Of a DNA stretch of 64,000 nt, positions 12,355 through 24,353 are shown one piece after another. Made by a program: the position numbers and the translations under genes. The stretch's first letter is position 1. Each line of letters opens with the position of its first letter. The notes beneath the pieces are model-generated. The model was not told where the DNA came from. It did not search any database and saw only the letters and a program-made list of their open reading frames with translations. This DNA comes from Diadophis punctatus similis (Eukaryota > Chordata > Lepidosauria > Squamata > Dipsadidae): positions 14,683,592 to 14,747,591 of the forward strand of contig JALIGW010000021.1 in NCBI GenBank assembly GCA_023053685.1, in the 5' to 3' direction.

Positions 12355-12620
12355 TTTAGAGCCCCCTTCTCCTCGACTTCCTCTCCTCAAGGCGGGACAT
12401 GGTGTGGGTCCAAACTATTTGGGAAATACATCGAGCTAGGAAACGGGCCTTCTCTGTGGTGGCTCCCTTCCTTTGGAACATCATTCCCCAAAGGTAAGAT
12501 TGGTCCCCAGCCTTGAAGAGGTGAGAGGTGACCAAGGCATGAGTGACCATATGAATGACCTCCCAGTCCAGCAAAGGGGGAAACGAGTAGACTACAGGAA
12601 TCCTGTGCAAAAGACCTCAT
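12355..12620. repeat. L2-like LINE fragments in two orientations
   Basis: 12440-12490 (GGGCCTTCTCTGTGGTGGCT) matches the plus-strand L2-like remnant at 7130. 12520-12560 (GGTGACCAAGGCATGAGTGA) matches the minus-strand copy at 22040. The joint is a rearrangement. Confidence 0.6.
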
Positions 12621-13737
12621 AACTGTGTGTGAGCATATACTTATGCTTAGCTCGCCATCAATTTAGTGCTGTAAAATCCTAATTTAACAGTCTTCAGTTT
12701 TGCAGACCAAAATCTGTCTGTGTGCCATATGCTTTTGCACATTTGCTCTTTTACAAGTATAAATTGCGTAAAATATCCTTGTGCAAAATACCATTTCCTT
12801 TTTGGCATAAAATAAGTAAAATAGACAGGAGTCAAATCCCATTTGGATTTAACAGACATTCTCTTTTAACAGACACCCTTTCTGCCCAAGCGTCCCTTAA
12901 ATCAAGAGCAGTCCCTGCACAATTTCTTTTAAAAAAAATCTTCCATAATGATGGCCTTTGTAGGTTTGTTTGGCTGTCTGAACCTGGACTCTTGTCGTTT
13001 CCAACTACAATAGTGCATTCGAAAGACCAGAAAGAGTAATTGATTGGTTGGCCTGCTTAATTTGGGGTGGTGGTGTTTGGCCATTATCCTGGTCTCGTGG
13101 TGTATCTTTCTGTGTGCAAAGATAATTCAGAATGCATTTAAAAATGCAAAACATTCCCCCAGTTTGACTGCTGATCTTAGGTGTGTGTGTGTGTACTCTG
13201 CTCGTGCCCTTGTGCCCTGTTCAGGCACTCCACAATGTGTTGTGTTGCGAAGGCATGTCTAAATTGGCTAGTTAGACCTGTTTGCTGCAGTCCTCCTCTT
13301 CCTGCAGCACAACAAGAAAAGTTGTCTTTTGCTGAACAAGGTTGTGTGCATGACTCATCAGGATTCTTTTGTTCTGGGTGCTGCCGTGCAGGTAAATTGG
13401 CTTTTGGGAGATGAAGGAAGGAAGGGAGGGTCCCTCCGGGCTCTCAGGGTGCAAAGTCTCAGGGTTTGTTTGTTTGTTTGTTTTGCTAATGTTCCCGTTT
13501 TATAAGGCAGGAACTGGAATTGCCATTTTTAAAAATCGACCTTGGGCAGCAAATCCATTGCAGGTTGCCAAAAAAAAAAAGGGGGGGGAGGAAAGTAAAT
13601 TTGCATGTCAAGTTTGAAAATACTGTGGTGGAAGGAGAGGCGCCGTGTTTCTGACAATATGCAAAATTTGAGGTTTGTGTACACACACACACACACACAC
13701 GTATATGCATATATAAGAATATTTGTAGCTCAGGCTT
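12621..13737. other. intron 2 with short simple repeats
   Basis: Holds a (GT)n run near 13183, a poly-A/poly-G run near 13572, and (AC)n at 13681-13700. No gene recognised. Confidence 0.6.
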
Positions 13738-13890
13738 GAAACGAAGGGTCCTTGATGCTCTCTGATCTTGCTTGTTTTCTTGCAGACGTTTCATTACCTG
13801 ACTAGGTATTATCATCAGTGCTAGCTACTTAGGGTAATGAAACGTCTGCAAGAAAACAAGCAAGATCAGAGAGCACCAAGGACCCCATAA
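13738..13890. repeat. inverted-repeat element
   Basis: Arms of about 55 bp (GATGCTCTCTGATCTTGCTT ... CAGACGTTTCATTACC, and the reverse complement) surround a short centre with ATCATCAGTGCTAGC. This is probably a MITE. (TA)n follows at 13890. Confidence 0.7.
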
Positions 13891-14212
13891 TATATATATA
13901 TATATTCCTCGACTTACTATCACAATTGAGCCTGAAATGAAAGAGGAAATTTAAGAGCTTTAACGGAGACACGGATGTATATTTTTTTTTAAAAAAAATA
14001 TATGTTAGCTGGGAAAATACTAAAAACAGGCTCAAGAGATCCACAGGATTCTTCTGGAAACAGACTAATGAATGTGATAACGCAGAAAATGGATGGGTTG
14101 ATATTAGGTAGACATTAGTCAACCTCCCAGATCAGGGAATGTCATTTCCTTGAGATTAAACTCATGTCACCCGGGACCTACGTAGTTCTCTCATTTTATT
14201 CACAGTTGAAGA
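13891..14212. other. intron 2 sequence, nothing recognised
   Basis: A short (TA)n and an A/T run near 13981, otherwise nothing recognised. Confidence 0.5.
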
Positions 14213-15532
14213 CAGGATAGAATAACAGAATGAGAGAGTTGGAAAAGGGACCGTGGAGGTCTTCTAGTCCAACCCCCTGCTCAAGCAGGAGACCCTAGCC
14301 TAGACCAGTGATGGCTAACCTTTTTGCCATCATGTGCCAAAAGTGGAGGGGAGAGGGGGGGTCACACATGCGCATGCCCACACCTATAATGCAATGCCCC
14401 CCTTGCACGTCCTGCCCCCCGCGCATGCGTGCGCAACCCCCTGCACTTCTCCCACCCCCTTACGCATGCGTGCATGATCACATTGCTCCCCCGCGCATGT
14501 GTGCGCAACCCCCGAGCTCCCCCCACCCCTCAAAAGCATGTGCGACACCCCCGTGCATGCGCGCCACACACACCCTGCCTGTTTGGGGCCTGACAAGCCT
14601 CCCGGGACCAAAAATGGGCTGCGGGGGGGGGGGCGCCGCTAGAACCCGGAAGAGTGTCAATGAAGTGCCCCCCCGTCTGCCACCGAGAACAAGCCAGCGC
14701 AGCCCCCCTCCCACCCCTTCTCCCAAGGGAGCGCACCCGCTTCCTGGCCAGCACGTCTCTTACAGACGTTCCTTTGGCCCGGACTCCACTCCTTCGGCAG
14801 CGCTGCTTGTTCTCGGTGGCTGGCAAGGGAGGGGGGATTTCTCCTCCAGCATCCCGGGCACAAGCAGCAGGGTGACAACTGGTGCGCAGCCCCAGGGGAG
14901 CAGCAGGGGCGGGAATGCTTGTTCCCGGTGGCTGGAAGGGGGGGGATTTCTCGCTTGTGCCCGGGATGCTGGAGGAGAAATCCCCCTCCCCCTTCCAGCC
15001 ACCGAGAACAAGCAGTCCTGCCCCTGCTGCTTCTCTCCTGGGGTGCCCGAGCCGGCCAGGCGCTCTGGACCGCGAAAGCACGTCGCTGTGGGCTGGGAGG
15101 GAAGCCCCGGCCGGCCGGTCCTGGCTGACAGCTCTGCTCCCTTAGGAAGAGACAGCTGGGATCCCGTCTCCGCGTCTTTGGGCACGTGAGCTGTTCTTCA
15201 CGCCCATGCACGCCAGATACCAGACAAGTGGCCAGCGCGCATGCGCACACAGGAAACAGGAAGATCATCTTCCCAGTGTGCGCATGCGCACCGGTTGACT
15301 GCTCTTTCGGTTTCTAGCACTCCCGCGTGCGTGAAGACCAGCTGGCTGGTGCACCGGAACCCGGAAGAGCAACGGGCGATGGGTCCGCGCGCCCGGAGAG
15401 ATGGCTCTGCGTGCCACTTCCGGCACGCGTGCCATAGGTTCGCCATCACGGCCTTAGACTATTTCAGACAAATAGTTGTCCAGTCTCTTCTTAAAAACCT
15501 CCAGCAATGGAGCAGCCACAACCTCTGGAGGC
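14213..15532 (-). repeat. CR1 LINE 3' fragment split by a 1.1-kb hAT element
   Basis: GAGTTGGAAAAGGGACCGTG up to 14305 and CAGTCTCTTCTTAAAAACCT after 15451 are one reverse-complement CR1 end, broken by the hAT element between them. Confidence 0.85.
14306..15450. mobile_element. long non-autonomous hAT element
   Basis: Termini are CAGTGATGGCTAACC and GGTTCGCCATCACG. Flanks are GCCTAGAC (14298-14305) and GCCTTAGAC (15451-15459), an 8-bp duplication with one later change. The 1145-bp interior is GC-rich, with inverted segments around 14805-15025 (GCTTGTTCTCGGTGGCTGG and its complement). No transposase is visible; long frames are shadows of the palindromes. Confidence 0.85.
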
Positions 15533-16087
15533 CATACGGCTTGTTCATCTTGATTTTTCTCAACGTACAACTCAGAATTTGCACTGGCAATGAGATCTAT
15601 CCTGGCACAGTTCTTGAAATGGTCTTGCGTATCATTTTTCTCCAGATACGGATTAAAAACCCTGGACAGAATTTGCCTGAATATGCCTCACCCCAAACAA
15701 GACGAGGAGAGATGAACTTGTTCCATCATTCCCAGCTCCTCTTGCAGAAGGACAAAACTGGCATGGGACAAAAATCGGATCTTCAAAATATCTGAACTGG
15801 AGTGACCTTTGATTCAGAATGTAAATATCTAAAAGAGCTTTTGACGAGAGGGAATCTCAATCAAGGTGATCCTGCCAAATGCTTCCGACTGCTCAGAAGC
15901 ACACTTCTCTTTATTAAGTTTGACATTTCTCCAGAAAAAGGTCAGCCACGAAACAATTTGCAAAAATGACATCGATTTCTTTAGTGGGAAAATGCACGTT
16001 TCCGGGGAGACTTCACCGTAGCTCTTGTCGAAAGTTAACGGTGGGGACAGCCCAGAGAAGGAGCTGCAACTATGGTAAGTGGTCCCA
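15533..16087. other. intron 2 sequence, nothing recognised
   Basis: No gene or repeat recognised. Confidence 0.5.
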
Positions 16088-16213
16088 TGTTTCTCAACTT
16101 GGGCAACTTTTAAGATGTGGGGACTTCAACTCCAAGAATTCCACCCATCCTGGCTAAGGAATTGTGGGAGTTGAAGTCTAAACATCTTAAAGCTGCCAAG
16201 GTTGAGAAAGACG
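16088..16213. mobile_element. palindromic MITE (TTTCTCAACCTTGG type)
   Basis: Arms TTTTAAGATGTGGGGACTTC and GAAGTCTAAACATCTTAAAG are inverted repeats, ending GCCAAGGTTGAGAAA. Confidence 0.75.
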
Positions 16214-16227
16214 GAAGTAGTTTAATC

Positions 16228-16348
16228 CAGGGGTCTCCAACCTTGGCAACTTTAAGACTTGTGGACTTCAACTCCCAGCAAAGCAGGCTGAGGAACCCTG
16301 GGAGTTGAAGTCCACAAGTCTTAAAGTTGCCAAGGCTGGAGACCCGTG
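16228..16348. mobile_element. palindromic hAT MITE (CAGGGGTC type)
   Basis: Ends CAGGGGTCTCCAACCTTGG and CCAAGGCTGGAGACCCGTG. Flanks GTTTAATC and GTCTAATC are an 8-bp duplication with one mismatch. Confidence 0.85.
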
Positions 16349-16634
16349 GTCTAATCTAGCTCTTCGACACGAACCTATTTGTTTGAAAAATCCATAAATA
16401 CGTTCTGTAAAATGTATTCGACAAGCTCCTGGCTTCGAAAACATATTGACCAGACGTACCCAAGGACAATCTATTGTGACCTTCCTAATCTGATGGAGAT
16501 CTCCCTTCCTTAACAAAGATAATTTATATGGGCTACTGCTGGTGGTCGCTGTGTCATGTGGCACAAATGCATTGTGTTATCTTAGTAATTTCTACAATAG
16601 TTCTGTCAGTTAATATCTCATAAATCATTAACTA
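16349..16634. other. intron 2 sequence, nothing recognised
   Basis: No gene or repeat recognised. Confidence 0.5.
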
Positions 16635-16727
16635 GGAAGGAGGCAATGACAAACCACTTCTGAACAACCGTGCCAAGAAAACTGTAACTCCAGGTAATCT
16701 CTGAGAATCGGACACGATGGAAGGGAA
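16635..16727 (+). repeat. 3' fragment of a SINE/LINE
   Basis: CAATGACAAACCACTTCTGA, CCAAGAAAACTG and GAGAATCGGACACGATGGAA resemble the 3' part of the SINE at 3355. Confidence 0.5.
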
Positions 16728-16892
16728 GACATTTTTTTTTTAGCATAATCAACATAGAGAGACAATGTGTGGAAGGCACAACATTAAAGATCGGCATGTA
16801 TTAAACCGATTTTCTGATTATTATATTTCACTCGTTGCTATTAAACCATTTAAGATCCCATTTTACTTTCGCTGATTGTGCTTCTCCAGTTA

Positions 16893-17283
16893 CAGGTGTT
16901 CCTCGACTTACGGCCACAATTAAGCTCAAGCTTTCTGCTGCTAAGCGAGACAGTCGTTAAGTGAGTTTTGCCCCCGTTTTACAAGCTTTCTCACCACATT
17001 TGTTAAGTGAATCACTGAAGTCGTTAAGTTGGGAACATGGTTGTTAAGGGAATCGGGCTTCCCCACTGGCTTTGCTGGTCAGAAGGTCGCAAAAGGGGAT
17101 CGCATGACCCTGGGGCCCTGCAACCGACATAAGTACATGCCGGTTGCCAATCCTCTGAATTCGGATCACGTGACAGAGGGAAATGCTGCAACGGTCGTAA
17201 GTGTGGAAAACAGTCATAACTCACTTTTTTCAGCACCATTTGAATGGTCACTAAATGAACTGTTGTAAGTCGAGGACTCCCTG
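16893..17283. mobile_element. 'CGACTTAC' MITE, full length
   Basis: Terminal inverted repeats CAGGTGTTCCTCGACTTAC and GTAAGTCGAGGACTCCCTG. The interior has TGTTAAGTGAATCACTG and GGTCGCAAAAGGGGATCGCA. TA precedes the left end. Confidence 0.85.
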
Positions 17284-17817
<534 letters not shown>

Positions 17818-17846
17818 TTAAAAGGGGGGGGGAGAAAGGAAAGACA

Positions 17847-18017
17847 TTTTAACAGAATCACAGAGTTGGAAGGGACCTCGGAGGTCTTCTAGTCCAACCC
17901 CTTGCTCAGGCAGGAGACCTTATACCATTCCGGAGAAACGGCTGCAACTATTTCTTCTAAAAAAACCTCCAGTGATGGAGAACCTACAGCTTCTGGAGGC
18001 AAGTTGTTCCACTGATT
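17847..18017 (-). repeat. CR1 LINE 3' fragment
   Basis: Reverse-complement 3' end with GAGTTGGAAGGGACCTCGGA. It lies about 40 bp upstream of the exon 2 acceptor. Confidence 0.85.
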
Positions 18018-18478
18018 AACAGAATTACAGAATAATATTTGAAAAGGGCCTTGGAGGTCTTCTAGTCCAACCCCCTGCTAAAGCAGGAGACTCTATACTA
18101 TTTCAGACAAATGGCTGTCCAGTCTCTTCTTAAAAACCTCCAATGATTGAGCCCCTACAACTTCTGAAGGCAACTTCTGTTCCATGGGTTGATTGTTCTC
18201 ACTGTCAGAAAATCCCTCCTAATTTCTAGGTTGAATCTCTCCTTGTTCAGTTTCCATCCATTATTCCTTGTCTGGCCTTCCGGTGCTTTGGAAAAAAGCT
18301 TGACCCCCCTCCTCTCTGTGGCAGCCCCTCAAATATTGGAAGACTGCTATCCTGCCTCCCCTGGTCCTTCTCTTTACTAGACCAGCCATGTCCTATTCCT
18401 GCAACCGTTCATCGTATGTTTTAGCCTCCAGTCCTCTAATCACCCTGGTTGCTCTTCTCTGTACATCTTCTTTTTATT
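18018..18478 (-). repeat. CR1 LINE 3' fragment, second adjacent copy
   Basis: A second copy begins (GGGCCTTGGAGGTCTTCTAG) directly after the first and extends further into the coding part (CCTCAAATATTGGAAGACTG, TTAGCCTCCAGTCCTCTAAT). Confidence 0.85.
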
Positions 18479-18954
18479 TATTTTTATTTTATTTACATTC
18501 AGTTCAACTGGAAAATGGGACAATATATCTGAAGAGAATATTGAGACAATATAATATAAGGAGAATGCAATCAGAATGATCAGGGAAATCCTAAATTGAA
18601 CAATTTGGTGAATTTGTGCAACCCTGGTAGCAAATAGAGACCAGAATTCCCTCCCAGATCATAAAGAGGATAGAAAGAAACGCACTACAAGACCCTACAC
18701 AAACATTTGTCTCGTTGTTCTGATAAGAAAGCCTTTTGCAACAGACCACATCCTGTTTGCCTGCAGACAGAATAGGCGGACCACCAAAATTACAGTTTTC
18801 GAACGAATCACAACTGGGGAGCCTCATGTAACAGCGGTGACATCCACAATTGCAACAAAGCGACAAAACACACTTTCCAGCCTCTGCCCTGCATCCAGCC
18901 AAGTTGGAAAGGAAGGGCTAAAACTTTGCACAAGTCTGATTCCTCCCCACTTTT
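18479..18954. other. intron 1 sequence, nothing recognised
   Basis: A short TTTATTTTTATTTTA run, otherwise nothing recognised. Confidence 0.5.
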
Positions 18955-19267
18955 CTTTTCTTTCTTTTTTTTTAAATAGTTTTTATTAAGTTTATATACA
19001 CTGAAAAACAACACAGGAAGAAAAGCACAAGCTATACAACAGATAAACAAACAAAACAAAACAAAACAATACACAATATAATCAAGCATAACAAAACAAT
19101 ACTGTCTATACTGACACTTATTCTAAGTTTATCTTACGGTGTCAATATCAACGGTATATGTTAAACTTATATGCTACATATGTTATACAAATAATGTTTA
19201 TATTTCTATAATTTATCTTCAATATTATACATCGAATTTATTAATCCAATTTATTAATAACGACATC

Positions 19268-19278
<11 letters not shown>

Positions 19279-19327
<49 letters not shown>
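19279..19327. repeat. (TG)n microsatellite
   Basis: About 24 uninterrupted TG units preceded by (AT)n. Confidence 0.97.
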
Positions 19328-19330
<3 letters not shown>

Positions 19331-19369
19331 TCTGTCGTGTTATCCTGGTGTACCCAAATATGGGAACAG

Positions 19370-19480
19370 AGCCTATGGCCTAGTGGTTAAGTTGCTGCCC
19401 TGCAAGGCAGCCGGCCCGGGTTCATATCCCAGTAAGGGGTATGGCTATCTGACGAGAGCAAAATAAGCTCGAAATAGATC
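19370..19480 (+). repeat. tRNA-like SINE head
   Basis: A box TGGCCTAGTGGTTAAG and B box GGGTTCATATCCC, with a CTGCC/GGCAG arm. The loop is not seven bases, so this is not a functional tRNA gene. Confidence 0.6.
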
Positions 19481-19830
19481 TATAATAGTCTCCCTTTATT
19501 TTCATTTATCAGCAAAAAATCCTACATATATAATGAATACATATATATTCATTCCTATGGTCATTAGTAATAAGTAAACTATTTTAAGCTCACTATATAC
19601 AGCTTTCCTTCTATTTCCTCTTTTCTAACCTTTCATAGAATATGTTCCAAACTTCGTAAAATTTCGAGTCCTCCTTCTCGTTTAGTTGCAAAGTCATTTT
19701 TGTCAAGCTCTGCACACTCAAAGATTTTCTTAATTACAATACTTTCAATTGGTACCTCCTATTGCTTCCAATGTTGTGCAAGACAAATCCTTGCTGCAGT
19801 TATGATATGTTGTATAATATGATATTTTTT

Positions 19831-20454
19831 TTTTCATTTTTGGTCAATAATTCCTAGAAAAGGCCCCCTGCCTTTTCTCAAGCTTTTCTCACGTAATCCT
19901 GAGAAAAGATGTGGCTGCTTTAAAAGAAAAAAAAACTCACGATGTTCCTTTGAAAGCAGCTGTGACTTTGGTGAAGCTGCTTTAATGAGCATCAAAGAGG
20001 TGCTGTATTCATGGGACGTTTGAATCGATTCTTTCAAAACTTACCCAGCCCAACAACTTTGATTAGAAATGGTGGGGTTAAACCAGGCAAGATGGCAACC
20101 ATGGCATTACACAACCCGAGGCCTCTTATGCCTTGAATATTAGTCAACTTTGTTCATAATTCCCACAGCTGCCATCCTGGCCCATTTGAACCCTCCTGCA
20201 AAAAAGCACCAGCAATATGAACAATAACGCAGATACACTAAGAGACTGTAACATCTTAATTCTGAATATCTTTGTTTCAGCAACACTGAAGGAATAGACA
20301 CACACACACACACACAATTAACTGGTCAGCCCCAGGCCAAGCCAAGGAAATCAAAGTGACAGATGGGGTGTGCTAATTGCTAATTATTTTAAGAGGGTTA
20401 AAGCCCAAGGAGCAACAGCAAAACCAGAGAAATATAAGATCCCGATCAAAGGAT
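19831..20454. other. intron 1 sequence with (AC)n
   Basis: A short (AC)n run near 20299-20317. Nothing else recognised. Confidence 0.5.
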
Positions 20455-21013
20455 GATAGAATCCTAGGGCTGGGAGGGAACGTAGAGGTCTTCTAGTCCA
20501 ACCCCCCGCCCTGCTCAAGGCAGGAGTCCTTATACCAACCCAAAATCAATGATTGTCCGATCTTTTCTTGAAAACCTCCAGTGATGGAGCACCCACAACT
20601 CCGGGTGGCAAGTTCATTAAGGCTAGAAATGCCTAACTCCCTTTAGCCAATCAACATATGTTTTAGCCTCCAGTCCCCTTATCATCTTGGTTGCTCTTCT
20701 CTGCACTCCTTCTAGGGTCTCGGCAACTTTTTTCAATATTGTGGTGACCAAAACTGGAGACGGTATTCTAAATGGTGCCTCACCAGTGAAGTATAAAGCG
20801 ATTTTATCACTTCTTTTGATCTTGATGCTGTCCCTCTGTTGATGCAGCCTAGGATTGCATTGGCCTTTCTGGCAGCTGCAGCACACGGCTGCGTCACACG
20901 CTTAAGTGGTTGTTCACTAGGATTCCCAGATCCCTCGCACAGGCACTACTGTTCAGCTAGGTGCTACCTATTCTGTACCTGTGCATTTGGTTTTTCCCTG
21001 CCTAAGGGCAGGA
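20455..21013 (-). repeat. CR1 LINE 3' fragment, longer copy
   Basis: It extends from the 3' end (GGGCTGGGAGGGAACGTAGA) into the RT C-terminus (TTGTGGTGACCAAAACTGGA, GATGCAGCCTAGGATTGCAT), reading like CR1 in reverse complement. Confidence 0.85.
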
Positions 21014-21016
21014 CCC

Positions 21017-21220
21017 AGTGGTGGGTTCCTACTGGTGAGGTCCGGTGCGTAGCTCCAGTAGGGAGCCGCCGATTGCGCAATTTGCGCGCGACCACTACGG
21101 TGCCATCTTCGCCGGTCCGTTGCGTGCGTCGCCATCTTTTTAAAAGAATTTTTGGGCTTTTTTGCTTCTGCGCATGCGCGGAAGCAAAATCTGGGCGAAA
21201 TCGCGAGTGTGTGTCACTGC
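21017..21220 (+). repeat. Ac-type hAT element, left part only
   Basis: Starts CAGTGGTGGGTTCCTACTGG and contains GCTTCTGCGCATGCGCGGAA. The right end is absent. Confidence 0.65.
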
Positions 21221-21387
21221 TATAGAAGTTGAGTAAATAAATGATAACGAAATTGAATAAATGACCCAGTTTCCTGTATTCACACACACAAAAAGAACCC
21301 CGGTCAGTTTAGCATTGCACTCAGAAATGTTTCCCTGATTAAATAAACTCCAATCTTCTTATTTTCAACAAATAAGACTCAAGATAA

Positions 21388-22068
21388 ATATTTATTTATT
21401 TATTTATTTAAACGCTCTTATAGGCCGCCCAATCCCGTGGGACTCAGGGCGGCGTACAGCATGAATAAGAAGCGTACATTTAAAAACAATAGTCATGAAT
21501 TTAAATTAAAAATATAATTAAAAAGAAGACATTATAAACGCAACATTCAGGGGGAATTTGATTATCCTATTCACCCCATCTGCCGGAAGAGCCATGTTTT
21601 TAAGGCTTTACGGAAGGCCAGTAGGGTGGGGATGGTCCGGATCTCTGGTGGCAGATGGTTCCAGAGGGACGGGGCTCCCACAGAGAAGGCCCTCCCCCGC
21701 GGCCCCGCCAATCGACATTGTTTGGCCGACGGGACCCGGAGGAGGCCCTCTCTGTGGGACCTAACCGGTCTTAGGGAGGTATGTGGTAGGATGCGGTCCC
21801 GCAGGTAACCTGGCCCTGAGCCATGTAGGGCTTTAAAGGTAACGACCAACACCTTAAATTGCACCCGGAGACTAACTGGTAGCCAATGCAGCTGGCGAAG
21901 GATAGGTGTTACGTGGGTGTATCTCGGTACACCCACTACTGCACACGCAGCTGCATTCTGTACCAGTTGGAGTCTCCGGATGCTCTTCGAGGGTAGCCCC
22001 ATGTAGAGCGCGTTACAGTAGTCAAGCCGTGAGGTGACAAGGGCATGAGTGACTGTGAGCACAGGGTA
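21388..22068 (-). repeat. L2-like LINE 3' end with an open ORF2 C-terminus
   Basis: Minus-strand frame 22062-21571 (163 aa) contains HALVTSRLDYCNALYMGLPS, LQLVQNAAACAV, LRQLHWLPV, FKALHG and APSLWNHLPPEIRTI, the C-terminal tail of an L2/CR1-superfamily LINE protein. The frame is intact, suggesting a fairly young copy, but it is 5' truncated. The 3' end reads CGCCCTGAGTCCCACGGGAT, then an AT-rich tail. Confidence 0.8.
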
Positions 22069-22744
22069 AATATGCCCTCCTAGCTATAACTGCAAATTAA
22101 ATTAATACACATTTCGACAAGCATTTGATTATAACCTAAGCTTGGTTAAAAACAGTTCCAATTCCAGGAACTTCTACCAATCTGATATTTCTTAAACTGG
22201 ATTTTAGTTTCAAAGTCATTAATTCCACTTTTCAGCTATTTACAGTCTTCAGTCCTGGGAGGCAACCAGTCTTTGATCCTCCTTTTTCATATCTTTTAAC
22301 TTTTTGTTCAGCCTCCTAAACTTTTTAAACTTCTTATTCACTGCAGCCTCTCTTTCTTGGACAAATGCAATTTTTTTTCTTTAAAAATAAAACCCACAAA
22401 AATACAAAAAGCAACATTAAGGGTTGAAGAAAATGCAAAAGATGGGAAATTGAAATGTGTTAAGTCCTCACTGAATCTTGTCAAATGTAGGTTGTCATCT
22501 TCGATTAACGTCCTGCTGGCTTCAGTAGATCTTGAAGGTAAATAATAAATACTGATATATCAAATATGTCAACCATTTTGTTGTCCCTGATGCCTAGGAA
22601 TAAATTAACACTTATCTGTGGCTGTGGAAGAGTTACAAAATGCTGGAACAAAAACTCTACAAACCTCTTAAAACTTGATTAAAAACTAGCCCTGCAGGCC
22701 GTTTGTACAAAGAATAGGTTTGGCTAGTCTAAAGAAAAGAAGAA
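22069..22744. other. intron 1 sequence, nothing recognised
   Basis: No gene or repeat recognised. Confidence 0.5.
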
Positions 22745-23450
22745 TTAGATTTATTTATTATTAGAGTTGGAAGGGACCTTGTAGGTCATCATTATTAGAG
22801 TTGGAAGGGACCTTGTAGGTCATCTAGTCCAACCCCCTACTCAAGCAGGAGTTCCTACATTATTTGAGACAGATGGCAGTCCAGTCTCCCCTTGAAGGTC
22901 GCAAGTGTTGGGGCTCTCACGTCCTCCGCTGGCAAGCTGTTCCACTGGTTGATCGCTCTCACCCTCAGAAAGTTTCTCCTCACTTCCAGGTTGAATCTCT
23001 CCTTGGTCAGCTTCCATCCGTTATTCCTTGTTTGGCTTTCTGGTGCCATAGAGAACAGCCTGACCCCCTCCTCTCTGTGGCATCCCCTCAAGTATTGGAA
23101 CAGTGCTATCATGTCACCCCTGGTCCTTCTCTTCGCCAGACTGTCCAAGCTCAGTTCCTGCAACCACTCTTTGTGTGTTTTATTTTCCAGACTCTTTATC
23201 ATCCTGGTTCCTCTCTTCTGCACTTTCTCTAGGGTTTCAATGTCTTTTTTGTAGTGTGGTGACCAAAACTGGATGCAGTACTCTAAGGTGTGGTCTGACC
23301 AAGGCTTTATAGAGTGGTACTAGTACCTCTCTGGTCCTTGATTGTATCTCTCTATTTATGCAGCTCAGGACTGCGTTGGCCTTTTTGACTGCTGCTGCAC
23401 ACTGCTGGCTCATATTTAGTTGGCTGTCTACCAAGACTCCCTCTCGCAAT
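22745..23450 (-). repeat. CR1/L3 LINE C-terminal fragment
   Basis: Minus-strand frames carry [40 protein letters not shown] (23449-23237), then ALFQYLRGCHREEGVRLFS, RNNGWKLTKERFNLEVRRNF and INQWNSLPAEDV (23223-22855). This is the end of the RT and the C-terminus with a frameshift between them. A 38-bp segment at the 3' end (TTAGAGTTGGAAGGGACCTT) is tandemly duplicated (22763, 22796). Confidence 0.9.
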
Positions 23451-23461
23451 CACTGCTATTG

Positions 23462-23885
23462 AGGGTAAATTAGGGGTAACATGATAGCAGTGTTCGAGTA
23501 TTTGAGGGGCTGCCACAAAGAAGAGGGGGTCAAATTATTCTGCAAAGCACCAGAAGGCAAGACAAGCAGCAATGGATGGAGACTAATCCAGGAGAGAAGC
23601 AACTTGGGATTGAGAAGAAACTTAATAGAATAACAGAGTTGGAAGGGACCTTGGAGGTCTTCTAGTCCAACCCCCTGCTTAGGCAGGAAACCCTACACCA
23701 CTTCCTGACAGTGAGGACAATTAACCAGTGGAAAACTTGCCTCTAGAAGTTGTAGGTGCTCCATCACTGGAGGTTTTTAAGAAGAGACTGGACAGCCGTT
23801 TGACTGGGATGGTATAGAATCTGCTGCTTGAGCAAAGGGTTGGACTAGAAGACCTCCAAGGTCCCTTCCAGCTCTATTCTATTCA
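23462..23885 (+). repeat. CR1 LINE fragment with an inverted CR1 inside
   Basis: The plus-oriented CR1 (23462-23626, 23706-23885) is interrupted by a minus-oriented CR1 3' end (23627-23705, GAGTTGGAAGGGACCTTGGA). Confidence 0.8.
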
Positions 23886-24025
23886 AAAAAAAAAAGAATA
23901 GCACTAGAGGCTAAGGCTTCTTGAGAACATACTCAACAATCAACTCAGCAGCAGTGGGAAGTGAGTATTGCAACAAGGGCATTAAGTATATATTACTTGA
24001 AGTTATAAGCTTTATGGATTTAGTG

Positions 24026-24151
24026 CAGGGGTCCCCAAACATGGCCACTTTAAGACCTGTGGACTTCAACTCCCAGAGTTCTCCAACCAGCTGGAGAATT
24101 CTGGGAGTTGAAGTCCACAAGTCTTAAAGTGGCCAAGTTTGAAGACCTCTG
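24026..24151. mobile_element. palindromic hAT MITE with exact TSD
   Basis: CAGGGGTCCCCAAAC ... GTTTGAAGACCTCTG, flanked by the exact octamer ATTTAGTG (24018-24025, 24152-24159). Confidence 0.93.
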
Positions 24152-24203
24152 ATTTAGTGGGACCTCAATACAATGACAAAGAACCTTCAGCAATCCCAAA
24201 GCT

Positions 24204-24353
24204 ATAGTATCCTAGGGCTGGAAGGGATCTTAGAGGTCTTCTAGTCCAACCCTCTGACCAAGGCAGGAGATCTTATTGCATCCCGGACAAATGGCTCTCC
24301 TATCTTTTCTTCAAGACCGCCAGCGACGGGAGCACCCACAACTCTGGAGGAGG
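24204..24353 (-). repeat. CR1 LINE 3' fragment
   Basis: Reverse-complement end with GGGCTGGAAGGGATCTTAGA. Confidence 0.8.

Larger units (their letters stand above)
18955..19830 (-). repeat. L1-type LINE 3' end
   Basis: Minus-strand reading at about 19815-19630 gives HIITAARICLAQHWK and IKKIFECAELDKNDFATKRE, the L1 ORF2 C-terminus with substitutions. The minus-strand 3' end has CTTAATAAAAAC and an A-rich tail at 18955-18980. A (TG)n array and a SINE-like segment sit inside the 3' part. Confidence 0.75.

Noticed and set aside
14308..15189. 293-codon frame rich in Pro, Ala and Ser
   Set aside because: It lies wholly inside the GC-rich interior of a hAT element, and several frames on both strands are open.
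19370..19440. tRNA gene candidate
   Set aside because: A and B boxes are present, but the anticodon loop is not seven bases and the sequence continues into a SINE body.
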